Assembly: GCA_030522415.1 (NCBI GenBank) | Contig: CM060104.1 | Location: 26,822,825-26,886,824, forward strand | DNA: 64,000 nucleotides | Origin: Channallabes apus | Lineage: Eukaryota > Chordata > Actinopteri > Siluriformes > Clariidae | Reading direction: 5' to 3' | Part shown: piece by piece, positions 11,385-21,734 of the stretch | Layout: each line of letters starts with the position of its first letter | How positions within the stretch are numbered: the first letter of the stretch is position 1 | Translations under genes and position numbers: made by a program | The notes under the pieces: generated by a model | The model's database searches: none | What the model was told of the DNA's origin: nothing | The model's input: only the letters and a program-made list of their open reading frames with translations

Positions 11385-11585
11385 ATTTTTACTTTTTTCA
11401 GAGGTAAACTGCATGTTAAGTTGGTTTACTTTTACTTTATATTTTGTATTCATTGTTTTTAATAATAATCTGAGTTTTCATTTTTTCTTATGGGGGAAAT
11501 TTGCTTTGATATACAAGTATTTCAATATACAGTACAAGCATGCTTTTGGAATGAATTGTGTTTGCAATCCAAGGTTCCACTGTGT
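11385..11585. mobile_element. Non-autonomous DNA repeat, pogo/Tigger-like end, copy 2
   Basis: Second copy of the repeat at 8440-8685, with the same block order and the same end (GCAATCCAAGGTTCCACTGT). It carries a TACAGTA heptamer at 11528 that is absent from copy 1. Class is uncertain. Confidence 0.5.
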
Positions 11586-11631
11586 ATATGTGAGTTTGTC
11601 AATTTTTATCAAGTTTGTGATACTAAAGAAC

Positions 11632-12623
11632 TGTGAGGGTTGCCCACTAGAGGGCAGTGTTTTAATTTGTAGTTTTTGTTGTAGACCCAGTTTCCCAGAA
11701 GGCACCTCGGTCAGCTGACGCAGATGCCCAGCTGAACCGAGGAGGCAATTAGTATAAGCATAAATACCTGTTTGTTCTGGGAAGCTGGGTCGAGCATTGA
11801 TTTCTGTTATGTGGGTTTTGTTTTGTTCTTTTCTGTTTTAGTTTAAACAGTATGGTTGGCCTTTTTGTTTCAGGAGCATTTTAAGTTAAGTTTGTATTTG
11901 CTTTGATTTAGTTTATGTCTCTTTGTCTCTGTGTCTCCTAGCAGGATTAGCCTCTAGGAGAATTAGCCTTTTGTGTTTACCCTTTTGTGTAAGTAACCCC
12001 CATTGCATGTTTAGCTGGTAGTCTGTTTCAATACTAATGAGGGTGATACTAACATGTCTAGATCTTAGTCTGTCTAGTCTTCGTGTCTGTCTAGTCTCAT
12101 TGTCTGCTTAGCTCTTAGTCTGTTTAGGTACTAACATCTTTAGCCACTAACCTTTAGAGTTCTTAGTCTGTTTCATACCTAGTCTGCTGTGTACCTTGTC
12201 TGTTCATTCCCTTGTGTCTCAGGCTACTGGCTGGTGTAGCCATTAGTCTGATTAGCTATGAGCTAGCTTAGCAGCTAATGTGCAGCTCAGCCAATAGACC
12301 TAGCCAAGCCTGTCTTGTGTTTGTTTATCCCTTGCATGCATAGTCCCTTGTGTTTAGTCCTCTAGGCTGTTTAGTATGTCTTGTCTCGTCCAGTTAGTAT
12401 CCCCATGTCTGTACTGTATTAGATCATGTCATCCTGAGTCTGTTTGTATTTTGAGTTCTTGTTTGTTAGCATGCTCCATGTTTTTAGCCAACCTCCGTGG
12501 TTCATGTTCATGTTTGCTTTTTGTTTGTTTGATTATTAAAGACTCTTTGCGTTTCACTGCATCCCCTCTGCATCTATGCCTCCACACCAAGCCCACAGTC
12601 CAACATCATAGCAGAACGTGACA
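11632..12623 (+). repeat. 5' LTR
   Basis: This 992-bp LTR has a TATA-like TATAAGCATAAATACC near 11753, the likely promoter, and ATTAAA at 12535-12540, the likely polyadenylation signal. The middle (about 11990-12370) is a loose series of TTAGTCTG/TAGCC phrases. The open frame at 12376-12621 is repeated identically in the other LTR and is not a gene I recognise. Confidence 0.9.
11750..11770 (+). promoter_or_regulatory. Putative LTR TATA box
   Basis: TATAAGCATAAATACC lies about 120 bp into the LTR, a plausible U3 promoter position. The same sequence recurs in the 3' LTR near 14004. Confidence 0.45.
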
Positions 12624-12765
12624 GAATGCTCGACCCAACAAGAGGCATAGCAGAGGGGCCCCCCCGGGAGAAAATTTTGGGGGGGGGGCTGGGACTATAA
12701 CACCTGGGCAAGCTGACCAGGAATAATCAGCTTGCCCCACGTCAAAACAGGGGACTGAACTGGAG

Positions 12766-13887
12766 GTGAGGGGGCCTCAGTGGAGGCTCCAGTTTCGCCA
12801 GCGGGCCTCAGTGGAGGCTCCAGTTTCGCCAGCGGGCCTCAGTGGAGGCTCCAGTTTCGCCAGCGGGCCTCAGTGGAGGCTCCAGTTTCGCCAGCGGGCC
12901 TCAGTGGAGGCTCCAGTTTCGCCAGCGGGCCTCAGTGGAGGCTCCAGTTTCGCCAGCGGGCCTCAGTGGAGGCTCCAGTTTCGCCAGCGGGCCTCAGTGG
13001 AGGCTCCAGTTTCGCCAGCGGGCCTCAGTGGAGGCTCCAGTTTCGCCAGCGGGCCTCAGTGGAGGCTCCAGTTTCGCCAGCGGGCCTCAGTGGAGGCTCC
13101 AGTTTCGCCAGCGGGCCTCAGTGGAGGCTCCAGTTTCGCCAGCGGGCCTCAGTGGAGGCTCCAGTTTCGCCAGCGGGCCTCAGTGGAGGCTCCAGTTTCG
13201 CCAGCGGGCCTCAGTGGAGGCTCCAGTTTCGCCAGCGGGCCTCAGTGGAGGCTCCAGTTCCGCCAGCGCGCCGCAGGGGCGTCTTCATGTCCCCAGAGCC
13301 CAGCCAGGACCTCGCCAGGGAAAACCCTCACCACGCTCTCTAGCTTCGTTCACAGCGGTGACAGCGACCCTCCACCGCCAGACTTCGAGAGCGTGCTTCC
13401 ATCGCCACCCGGTGTCAAAGGAGGCCACAGTACTGCAGAGGCCGCCCGGCGTGAGGACAACACAGTGCTGCATCGGCCGCCCGACTTGGAGGGCGACTCA
13501 GTGCTGCAGGCAGCGCTCCACCGGCAAGAGCGACTCAGCACTGCCTCCAACGCCCGGCCTACACCAGCGATCCGGCACTGCCTCCGCCGCCCGGCCTGCG
13601 GCATCGGCCCAGTGCTGCCTCCGCCACCCGACGACGTCATGAGCTCACCGCCGCTCAGCCCCGAGGACGAGCCGTTGCTGCCTCCGCCACCCAGCCTCGG
13701 GTGCAGGCCGCTGCTGCACCCGGTGCCTGGCTTTGGCGGCGGTTCAAGCTCGCCCACCCTCCCACCCACCTTGGGGGGCCTGCTCGTCGGCGTCGCAGTC
13801 GGGTGGAATGACCCGGGACATGGGGAAGGGTACCCAGGACCTCCGTTAGCGCTCCGGAGGAGCGTTTTTAAGGGGGGGGTACTGTGA
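12766..13887 (+). CDS. Open frame across the LTR-element interior, 373 codons, doubtful
   Basis: This frame runs through the 31-bp minisatellite, giving a 31-residue repeat (segments such as GPQWRLQFRQRASVEAP), then a proline-rich tail with LPPPPDDV and LLPPPPS. Because 31 is not a multiple of three and the unit has no stop in any frame, all three frames are open and cycle through the same peptide. The length is therefore not evidence of a protein. The proline-rich tail from about 13260 resembles GC-rich DNA upstream of the polypurine tract in some fish Gypsy elements, from memory. No gag, protease or polymerase motif is present. It runs four codons into the 3' LTR. I regard translation as unlikely. 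Confidence 0.25.
   Translation: MRGPQWRLQFRQRASVEAPVSPAGLSGGSSFASGPQWRLQFRQRASVEAPVSPAGLSGGSSFASGPQWRLQFRQRASVEAPVSPAGLSGGSSFASGPQWRLQFRQRASVEAPVSPAGLSGGSSFASGPQWRLQFRQRASVEAPVSPAGLSGGSSFASGPQWRLQFRQRAAGASSCPQSPARTSPGKTLTTLSSFVHSGDSDPPPPDFESVLPSPPGVKGGHSTAEAARREDNTVLHRPPDLEGDSVLQAALHRQERLSTASNARPTPAIRHCLRRPACGIGPVLPPPPDDVMSSPPLSPEDEPLLPPPPSLGCRPLLHPVPGFGGGSSSPTLPPTLGGLLVGVAVGWNDPGHGEGYPGPPLALRRSVFKGGVL
12773..13268 (+). repeat. 31-bp minisatellite, 16 copies
   Basis: Unit begins GGCCTCAGTGGAGGCTCCAG and ends TTTCGCCAGCG. Sixteen head-to-tail copies fit exactly 496 bp, nearly perfect, with a changed base in the last copy. It lies inside the LTR element. The unit contains CCTCAGTGGAGG, an imperfect palindrome. 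Confidence 0.97.
13869..13882 (+). promoter_or_regulatory. Polypurine tract of the LTR element
   Basis: AAGGGGGGGGT lies immediately before the 3' LTR, where plus-strand DNA synthesis of LTR elements is primed. Confidence 0.75.
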
Positions 13888-14874
13888 GGGTTGCCCACTA
13901 GAGGGCAGTGTTTTAATTTGTAGTTTTTGTTGTAGACCCAGTTTCCCAGAAGGCACCTCGGTCAGCTGACGCAGATGCCCAGCTGAACCGAGGAGGCAAT
14001 TAGTATAAGCATAAATACCTGTTTGTTCTGGGAAGCTGGGTCGAGCATTGATTTCTGTTATGTGGGTTTTGTTTTGTTCTTTTCTGTTTTAGTTTAAACA
14101 GTATGGTTGGCCTTTTTGTTTCAGGAGCATTTTAAGTTAAGTTTGTATTTGCTTTGATTTAGTTTATGTCTCTTTGTCTCTGTGTCTCCTAGCAGGATTA
14201 GCCTCTAGGAGAATTAGCCTTTTGTGTTTACCCTTTTGTGTAAGTAACCCCCATTGCATGTTTAGCTGGTAGTCTGTTTCAATACTAATGAGGGTGATAC
14301 TAACATGTCTAGATCTTAGTCTGTCTAGTCTTCGTGTCTGTCTAGTCTCATTGTCTGCTTAGCTCTTAGTCTGTTTAGGTACTAACATCTTTAGCCACTA
14401 ACCTTTAGAGTTCTTAGTCTGTTTCATACCTAGTCTGCTGTGTACCTTGTCTGTTCATTCCCTTGTGTCTCAGGCTACTGGCTGGTGTAGCCATTAGTCT
14501 GATTAGCTATGAGCTAGCTTAGCAGCTAATGTGCAGCTCAGCCAATAGACCTAGCCAAGCCTGTCTTGTGTTTGTTTATCCCTTGCATGCATAGTCCCTT
14601 GTGTTTAGTCCTCTAGGCTGTTTAGTATGTCTTGTCTCGTCCAGTTAGTATCCCCATGTCTGTACTGTATTAGATCATGTCATCCTGAGTCTGTTTGTAT
14701 TTTGAGTTCTTGTTTGTTAGCATGCTCCATGTTTTTAGCCAACCTCCGTGGTTCATGTTCATGTTTGCTTTTTGTTTGTTTGATTATTAAAGACTCTTTG
14801 CGTTTCACTGCATCCCCTCTGCATCTATGCCTCCACACCAAGCCCACAGTCCAACATCATAGCAGAACGTGACA
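13883..14874 (+). repeat. 3' LTR
   Basis: This 992-bp copy shows no difference from the 5' LTR by eye, including the TATA-like motif and ATTAAA at 14786-14791. It is followed by the AGAAC target duplication. Confidence 0.9.
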
Positions 14875-14879
14875 AGAAC

Positions 14880-15305
14880 ATGTAAAACAGAAATGTATTT
14901 AATGACAGCACTAACACAACCATACAGGGGTAATTGTTACTAAGTTTGCCCTGGCTACACTAATTTTCATGTACAGTATGTTGCCTCACAGGTTCCTGCA
15001 GCTCGGATGTACATTTACATTCCAATAAAGGTTACTGATGACACGCCTCTGAAGTTGGACTTTTTGCACCATTAAAATACTTATAGGCAACTAGTTATCA
15101 TATCTTCTTCTCCATAAAACATGTTAATGCTCAGTAGTACACATACATGGTTCTTTAATGTATTTGCATTGTACTAAAATGCATTATTTTTCCCAAATCA
15201 CTATGGCCGTTAAATACAACAAAACAAAAACACATTTTTTTTTTGTGGTGTTAGTGTACAGTAGTATACAGGCCCGTGGCACAGCCTAAGCTTTTATCCT
15301 TAATG
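14880..15305. other. No feature recognised
   Basis: Unremarkable AT-rich sequence with two TACAGTA heptamers (14972, 15257). Confidence 0.3.
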
Positions 15306-15309
15306 CTTT

Positions 15310-15476
15310 TTCCCCCTCACGTTACTTTTACTTTTATACTTTAAGTAGTTTTGAAACCAGTACTTTTACACTTTTACTTGAGTTGATACTTCAACTTCTA
15401 AAGAAGTCTTTTTAAACCCTAGTATCTATACTTCTACTCAAGTAATGAATGTGAATACTTTTGACACCACTGGTAG
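15310..15476 (-). mobile_element. hAT-like non-autonomous fragment
   Basis: The series ACTTTTACTTTTATACTTTAAG, CTTTTACTTGAGT, CTTCTACTCAAGTAATG and the end ACTTTTGACACCACTGG is a familiar fish repeat. Read antisense it starts CCAGTGGTGTCAAAAGT. It is hAT-like by recall. One end is missing. Confidence 0.55.
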
Positions 15477-16483
15477 ACAGTGAACCTTTTTGACCCTGGT
15501 CAAAGGGATTATTGTGTTTTTGTTATTTACAAAGTCTGTTCTTCGTAGCAGGTCATGAAGGGACGTCATAGCAGTTGGTCGGACTAAAGAATGACTCAAT
15601 GTGTCAAAAAGACTCGCTCAATATCAGGATGTGAATGAAGCGGGAGGTGGATTCGGTGCCGTACCCGACGCCTCATACTCTGCATTCATACAGGAAGAGG
15701 CAGAGGAACAGGGACGAATCAGAAGCAGCAGTGAGGGAAACACCAGGGCGCTCGAGGTGACTCGGTTCTCATAATGATTAGGAGGTCATAAGTTGGTGGC
15801 TCAGGATGGCCAAACTGCCTGGGGTGTGTCCTCGAGCAAAACCCTTAAAAAATTTCACAGACTTTTATATTTCATCTTGAATAAATGCGTCTACTAGCCG
15901 AGCAAATATACAGTAAATAAAACAAAATGCAGAGGCACTTGGCACGGCGTGAGGTAACATTATAGGAATTTGGAGCAGGCGCTTCACAAAGTGATAGCTT
16001 TACACGGACAAGCAGAAAACATGTTGGAGGAGACGGGGCAAGGGCAGAAGATAAACGTACTGTAAGGTGATGGATTGATGGATATAATCTGTATTCAGAC
16101 TGTGTTTTAGTGCCGTGTTCAGGCTGCAGGATGGTCCGTGCTGTCTTTTTCAGCATGTCTGCTTCAGGGCATATCGAACAATCCGCCAGCGCTTTTTCTT
16201 CCCTCTTGATTTGAAATGTCACAGCTGACCTTAACCAAAATTTATACCATGATATTTCCCCAGTTCGGGATGATATTGGTGTAAATCATCCATGACAGGG
16301 TGGTGTGATGCTGCAACCATGGAGAAGAGGATTATTCTCCTGTAAGAGCATATCATCAAGGGTTTTATTCCCTTTTATAGCACAACAGCTGGACTTTTAT
16401 GAATGAAATAATGGCATCATGCGGTACTTTATATTAGTTTGTAATTGCATTTGATGTGTTTTATTTCTCTATATAATGATATA
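15477..16483. other. No gene recognised
   Basis: Mixed composition. The open frame at 15872-16222 on the minus strand has no recognisable domain. Text near 15775-15850 (GGTCATAAGTTGGTGGCTC, then CGAGCAAAACCCTTAA) may be a very old SINE trace. Confidence 0.3.
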
Positions 16484-16523
<40 letters not shown>

Positions 16524-16530
16524 GTCTATC
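16484..16530. repeat. (TATC)n microsatellite
   Basis: Perfect tetranucleotide run ending in a CTGTCTATC variant. Confidence 0.95.
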
Positions 16531-16984
16531 ATAGGTATAATTGATATTGAGTGAAATTCGAATCTCTTATGTTTTAGCAACTAGAAATTGTAGTTCCCTC
16601 ACCAGAATCTGTTTTTTTTTTTTTTCAGAGTTAATGAGACAAAAAAGGTGAACTTTTAAAGATGAACTTAATAAAATGTCAGAAAACTTGTTTATTCATT
16701 CACATCATAGCTGGAGGCAACTTTCCAAGCCATGTGGTTATACAGGAATAATGCACAACTAGATCTAGATCTAATCTTAACTTTCCAGTCTTTACTGAAC
16801 AGCCACTGTGATCATAAGGACTCTTCTGTTGCTTTTACCTAGACTCATACTGAACATCCTGAGCTCTTAGACCTCACTCTGTACAATCCAGTGCAGGATA
16901 GAACCGCTCACCGAGTCTACTGGCCACTAGGTGGCTCTCTATATTTTAAATACAACAGTGAATGTAAAATCAGCATTCTGTCTT

Positions 16985-17165
16985 ACTCATTCTCTACAGT
17001 GCTTATCCTATACAGGCTCGCAGGAGGGACCTGGTGCCTTTCTCAGGGGACAGAAGGTTTGTCAATTTGAAATTTCCAATTATCTGCATGTCTTTGGACT
17101 GTGAGAGGAAATCAGAGTAACTGGAGGAATCCCACCAAGCACCTGGAGAACATGCACATACTGTA
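16985..17165 (-). mobile_element. Diverged Mermaid/DANA-like SINE
   Basis: Antisense body with GTGCTTATCCTATACAGG, GACCTGGTGCCTTTCTCAGG, CATGTCTTTGGACTGTGAGA and CCCACCAAGCACCTGGAGAA. It lacks the tRNA-like head and ends at a TACTGTA heptamer (17159). Confidence 0.65.
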
Positions 17166-18480
17166 CTATACTATGTAACTATGTACATACACTATGCGAG
17201 GCCACGCATGCTGAACAAACACGTCACAGTGGCGCCAGTGGCGCAACTACTGATGCTGTCTGTGTGTGCAAGATGTTAACTATAAACCTATGGAAAGTAT
17301 ATCTCTCAAAGTGATAACCATCAAAAAAGAACAAGTAGTGTTTGATGTTTTAAAAAAGTAATACTTTCCTGACTCAAAGTTTTTCTCTCCTCTGATGTTG
17401 AACCACCAATGAACTAATGACTCATCGTCCCTTTTATAATGGACACAATCTATCCCCTATTTCCTCCACAGGATCCAAGCTCAACCCTGCATCCAGTGTC
17501 TCCACCCAAGTTCACTCCGAGCTTGGTCAGGTTTAGTTACAGTAATGAACCACGGTACAGCAATGAATTCAAAACGATCCTACACTAGTGTTAGAGATCA
17601 ATAACATTCTCAGGGCCGAGTGATTAACATCTCTAAAGCATGATGTGACGGCTAGTAATAGTAAATAATTTGACTGATCATGCTAATCCATGGTGCTTTG
17701 ATTCAAATAAAGAAAACAAAGCACCACAATGTGAAAGCGACTTACCCTAAAGAGCCTTTTGACCGTTTCTGCCGTAGACCGGCGCCGATGCCGCTGGCAT
17801 TTTGAAATAGGCACGGTCGCAGAAGAGGAGTGCTCGAAAAACATCCTGAGGCTGACTCGCCAGTACAAAGACTGACCCCGCCGAGCTCATACGCACAAAA
17901 CACACACTCACACACAACTCAAACTATTATCAAGCACTCAGGACATCATCACTTTTTCAGCATCTCCAATTACACCCTAATGGATGATGGAGAGACAGCA
18001 GGAGGAACTAGAGAGCTGATACAGAGGCTGGTATCGTCTTCCTCCTGCAGATTCTGAATTACTGTAGAGGGTTGAGTGATAAACCTGCTTATCACATTAA
18101 TGAGTTTAGAGCTCTGCTTAATACGCTTAGAGATCAAGGTCTCCTCAGAACGGAGCCTCGTGCCGTGATTAGCCTCGAGCTCTTTTGCAACTCGATAGCA
18201 CCATGAAGGAGCCAGGGCTTTAAGAGGCAGAGCAAATACATTCATGGCTCCCAAGTGGCACAACTGTAAAGCATCTGTCCTGTCACTGGGAGACTTAAAG
18301 ATCAGATCAGTGAAGCAAAGAACCTCCACTCTAACCTGCTAATTACAGTAGGACTAGCCATGAAAACCAGAGACCACATTATAGTTCTGTTTTACTCATA
18401 GCTAGAACACACTTTCAACACTTTTTACAGTTTTATTCAGTTAATTTATTTTGGAAGAAGAATAAGGCAACAACAGTGTA
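17166..18480. other. No gene recognised
   Basis: No coding motif is seen in the open frames here. CTCCCAAGTGGCACAACTG at 18247 looks weakly like a tRNA-type box A, possibly an old SINE head. The sequence is otherwise unremarkable. Confidence 0.3.
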
Positions 18481-18484
18481 TTTA

Positions 18485-18715
18485 AATTCTGACTAAGTTT
18501 TGACTTTATACCTCGAATTCTGACATTTTCCATAAAATTCCGACTTCAATCTCGGAATTCTAACTTTATACTCAGAATCTTGATTTTATTCTTGGAATTC
18601 TAAGCTCATTCTTGGAATTTAAAAATTTTTACTAATAATTTTATCTTAAAAGGTGAGATTAAAGTCAGAAATCAGAGAAAAAAAAATATTTCAAAAAAAG
18701 GTCAGAATTTTAATT
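18485..18715. repeat. Degenerate AATTCTGACTTTAT repeat with inverted part
   Basis: About 18485-18615 repeats phrases like AATTCTGACTTTATACTCG roughly every 20-25 bp. From 18650 to 18710 the complement appears (AAAGTCAGAA, AAGGTCAGAATTTT), so the two halves could pair. Confidence 0.6.
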
Positions 18716-18864
18716 AATTGTTCATGGTGGCCCTAATCCTATTCTGTACTTCTGTTTTTTTTTTTACTTTCTCTTTCTTTATATTCATTTCTGTGCTATT
18801 TTTCTTTTCTTGTTTTTATATTATTATTATATGTTATGTTATATTATTAATTCCTCTTTTATAG

Positions 18865-19119
18865 AGCTTATCCTGGGTCACGAGGGGCCTGGAGCCTATC
18901 CCAGGAGACTTTGGGCACAAGGCAGGGTACACCCTGGACAGCGTGCCAATCCATCACAGAACACACACAAAATGGGCAATGTGACTGTGTGAGGAAACCG
19001 GAGTACCCTGAGAAAACCTACTATGTACGGAGAGAACATGCGAACTCCACACACAGACCCAGAGGTAGGAATTGAACCCTTTAGGCGACAGTGCGAACCA
19101 CTAAGCCATCGTGCCGCCC
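18865..19119 (-). mobile_element. Mermaid/DANA-like SINE
   Basis: Nearly full-length antisense copy. It runs from GAGCTTATCCTGGGTCACG through GGAGCCTATCCCAGGAGACT and GGGTACACCCTGGACAGCG to the tRNA-like head (GGAATTGAACCCT, CTAAGCCATCGTGCCGCC). The middle is shortened near 18965. Confidence 0.85.
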
Positions 19120-19288
19120 ATTGTATTATATTATATTACTACCTTTTAATACTTTATGTTCATCTTAATGTTCTCATATATTGTTTTTATAATTAGATTA
19201 TGTATAAAGATCCACTCCAAGCTCACCAACATTATCTCTTGAGGTTGGAGATTGGTGAGGTCACATCTCTCTTGCTCTCTCTCTTTCG

Positions 19289-19290
<2 letters not shown>

Positions 19291-19355
<65 letters not shown>

Positions 19356-19378
19356 ACACACACACTCACACACACACA
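19291..19378. repeat. (CA)n microsatellite
   Basis: Long CA run with two interruptions, preceded by a short CT-rich stretch. Confidence 0.95.
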
Positions 19379-19810
19379 GCAAATAGGATATCCCACGCAA
19401 CCTCTCTTGTGTATGCAGGATTAGCATTAGCCACCCACGCTAGCAGCCCTCCAGCACTCATCAGCTAATAAGAGCCGCACAGAAGGATCATTCAGGAGCG
19501 AGTGTGGATGAGCACAAGGGTCGTTTACTCTCTCTGTCACACACACACACGCACGCACATGTAGGTGTATAATTAAAATCTTTATTGTCAAAGCAAAAAT
19601 ATGTGAAAGCTATCTTGACATGTTCCCTAAAAGTAAAGTGAACCTCCTCTATGTCATCTTGCTCTTAAACTCTTCAAGTCGAGTACGTGAACATGTGAAT
19701 ACTGTATGTAAATATGTTATTTTCATGGTTATACTGTAGATGTGTGTTGTATTTGAACATCTATAAGGAATTAATTCTAAACCCGTGGCTGTGGCAGTGT
19801 GGCGGGAGGA

Positions 19811-19815
<5 letters not shown>

Positions 19816-19844
<29 letters not shown>
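19816..19844. repeat. (CT)n microsatellite
   Basis: Perfect CT run. Around it, 19380-20110 holds no recognised gene. Confidence 0.95.
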
Positions 19845-19846
<2 letters not shown>

Positions 19847-20117
19847 TCTTCTCCTTTTCTCTTTTATGTGGCTGACACCATGACCAGAGAGACTCGGCTG
19901 CGACATGCTGGGAATATGTGCCTTATTAAACCCCAATCAAGTCGGAACCATCACTTACACACTCACGTCCCACTACCACATGCTTGCATGGGGAATTCTT
20001 CTTCTTCTCTACAGAGTCGTGCTCTTCAAGGTTCTTTATGCCACTCTATGACGAAAATACAGCATTTTCTTCACCTTACTTATCATGACTTGGATGAATA
20101 GGGAATTTATAATTACG

Positions 20118-20295
20118 TCTATGGCATTTGGCAGACGCCCTTATCTGACATTTCTCCCATAATGCATCTGAGTAGTTGAGGGTCTTGCACAAGTGACAGC
20201 TTGATGGTGCTGGGATTGGGAGTGTGTTTTGCATTTGTTATACCTGTGACCTTCCGATCAGTAGTCGGACATCTTAACCTCTGAGCGAACTCTGA
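20118..20295 (-). mobile_element. tRNA-derived SINE with L2-type 3' tail
   Basis: Starts with the antisense L2 tail GGCATTTGGCAGACGCCC, then TGAGTAGTTGAGGGTCTTGC, CAGCTTGATGGTGCTGGGAT and the antisense tRNA-like head with GACCTTCCGATCAGTAGTCG and CTTAACCTCTGAGC. Diverged, but all parts are present. Confidence 0.75.
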
Positions 20296-20499
20296 TCTCG
20301 GTCCTGATGTGCTGTGTTGTCATTTGGTTTCCTTGGTTTCATTCACCCCATTTAGTGCGTGTGTGTGTATGTGTGTGTGTATGTGTGCATGTTTCTTCTT
20401 TCCTCAACATTTTTGTAACTTTTTGATTCCTGGTGGACCTTCCTGCTGTTTTGACCTAGCACGTCACCTCTTTTGAAAGCACTTTGATTCAAAGGCGTT

Positions 20500-20900
20500 A
20501 ACAGGAGTTCTCTTGATGGGACACCAGAAAAGCTTTTGTCCTATCATCAGGAGACAATGCCACACAAACCAGGCTATGGCTGGAAGCAGCATCCTCCGTA
20601 CCCTGTCAATCACACTGACATTCACCACTTGTGGGTGTCTTGAAGTTTATGTGAGCTCTACCTTCAATACTGTTATTCCTGCAAGCTCAACCAGCTGACA
20701 ACATCTGTCAGTGAATCAGTAGTTTTCTGACAGGAAGGAAGCAAACTGAGCTGGTACATCTCAGACTCCATGAGCATCAGCGGAGGATTACCACACCAAC
20801 CCTTCATGTGTTCTCTCATCAATCTGGTGCTTCCTTTATACACATAATTGCACTACTACAGAAAGCTAAAATAAAGTTTGCAGATGACACAACTCTGCTT
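20500..20900 (+). pseudogene. Decayed Rex1/CR1-type reverse transcriptase fragment
   Basis: The plus strand carries eroded reverse transcriptase text. STFNTVIPAS near 20661-20690 matches the SSAFNTIxPxxL block that holds the first catalytic aspartate region, and KFADDTTLL near 20875-20900 matches the FADD block holding the catalytic aspartate pair. Between them, the frame is interrupted by stops and the segments for the PQGCVLSPLLF motif are barely recognisable. Compared with the nearly intact Rex1 downstream, only a central piece is left. It breaks off where an antisense L2 3' end begins. Confidence 0.6.
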
Positions 20901-21305
20901 TAATTCAATTCAATCCACTTTTATTTGTACAGCACTTTTAACAATTGTCTGTCACAAAGCAACTTTACAGAATCAAAACAAAATTATAGAAATGTGTATG
21001 ATATGTGAGAAAATGTATATCAATCAAAACGATCAGATTGTCCCTGATGAGCAAGCTGGGGGCAATAGTGCTGCGGGAAAAACTCCCTGTGATGGAAGAA
21101 GCCTTGAGACTCAGCAGGGAACCCATCCTCACTTGATGCTGGTGATAACGGATAGCAGTGATTGATCTGTAGTCACACTGCATGTGAGGCTTCAGTTAAT
21201 GTCTAAGTTAATATGGAGTCCAGTTCGTTATTGGAGGCTCAGGTAGACTGTAAGAAATTCCAGTCCTACATTATCGAGAGACTGCAGTCCTCAAACCTAC
21301 AGTAA
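20900..21305 (-). mobile_element. L2 3' untranslated fragment, (AATTG) tail family
   Basis: Antisense L2 3' end: AATTCAATTCAATCCACTT, TGTACAGCACTTTTAACAAT, TGTCACAAAGCAACTTTACA, CCCTGATGAGCAAGCTGGGG and AGGAAGCC-type text up to GGCTTCAGTTAATG. It parallels the 3' ends at 10420-10620 and 26640-26905. Confidence 0.75.
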
Positions 21306-21545
21306 TGTCTTTAATGAGACTACAATACCTAGAGAAGTGAAATAGATGGGCTTACAGCTGGTTGTGCTCATAGCAACCTTAAGCTTATTGGTCCCAAAAT
21401 GGTAGAAGTGCTGATGACATCTGCAAGTATTCCAATGCATACTAAACAAAAATCAGTGACTCAGACACGTCCAAGGTCAAGTTTTTTTTTTTTTTATTCT
21501 TATGGACAACCATCCTAAAGAATGCAAAGCAAGTAGTGTTCTGTT

Positions 21546-21734
21546 TACATTTAGGCATTTGGTAGATGGTCTTATCCAGAGCGACTTACATTTTTATCTC
21601 ATTACACATCTGAGCAGTTGAGGGTTAAGGGCCTTGCTCAAGGACCCAACGGTGGCAACTTGGTGGTTGTGGGGTTTGAACCTGGGATCTTCCGAACCAT
21701 ACAGTAGTCCAATGCCTTAACCACTGAGCCAGGG
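21546..21734 (-). mobile_element. tRNA-derived SINE with L2-type 3' tail
   Basis: Well-preserved antisense copy. It has the tail TTTAGGCATTTGGTAGATGG and TTATCCAGAGCGACTTACAT, the body GAGCAGTTGAGGGTTAAGGG and CTTGCTCAAGGACCCAACGG, and the head GGGTTTGAACCTGGGATCT (box B) and CCTTAACCACTGAGCC. A TACAGTA heptamer at 21700 is an exact 5-bp excess over the copy at 20250. Confidence 0.9.

Larger units (their letters stand above)
11632..14874 (+). mobile_element. Non-autonomous LTR retrotransposon
   Basis: Two direct repeats of 992 bp (11632-12623 and 13883-14874) start TGTGAGGG and end CGTGACA, giving the TG...CA ends of LTRs. The flanks AGAAC at 11627-11631 and AGAAC at 14875-14879 form a 5-bp target duplication. 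The LTRs look identical by eye, offset by 2251 bp, so the insertion is young. The interior is only 1259 bp. It holds a 31-bp minisatellite and a GC-rich proline-coding stretch, but no protease, reverse transcriptase, RNase H or integrase. A G-rich polypurine tract lies just before the second LTR. The primer-binding site is unclear: the sequence after LTR1 (GAATGCTCGACCC) does not start with the usual TGG. It is probably a deletion derivative of a Ty3/Gypsy-type element that borrows enzymes from a relative; the superfamily is inferred. Confidence 0.9.

Noticed and set aside
12773..13268. CRISPR-like array
   Set aside because: Units are contiguous with no unique spacers; it is a minisatellite in a eukaryotic transposon.
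13350..13898. 182-codon minus-strand frame in the LTR-element interior
   Set aside because: A GC-rich shadow of the proline-coding strand; no motif and wrong orientation for the element.
12376..14872. 81-codon frame present twice
   Set aside because: It lies in both LTRs at the same place, so it is duplicated with them; it has no recognisable motif.
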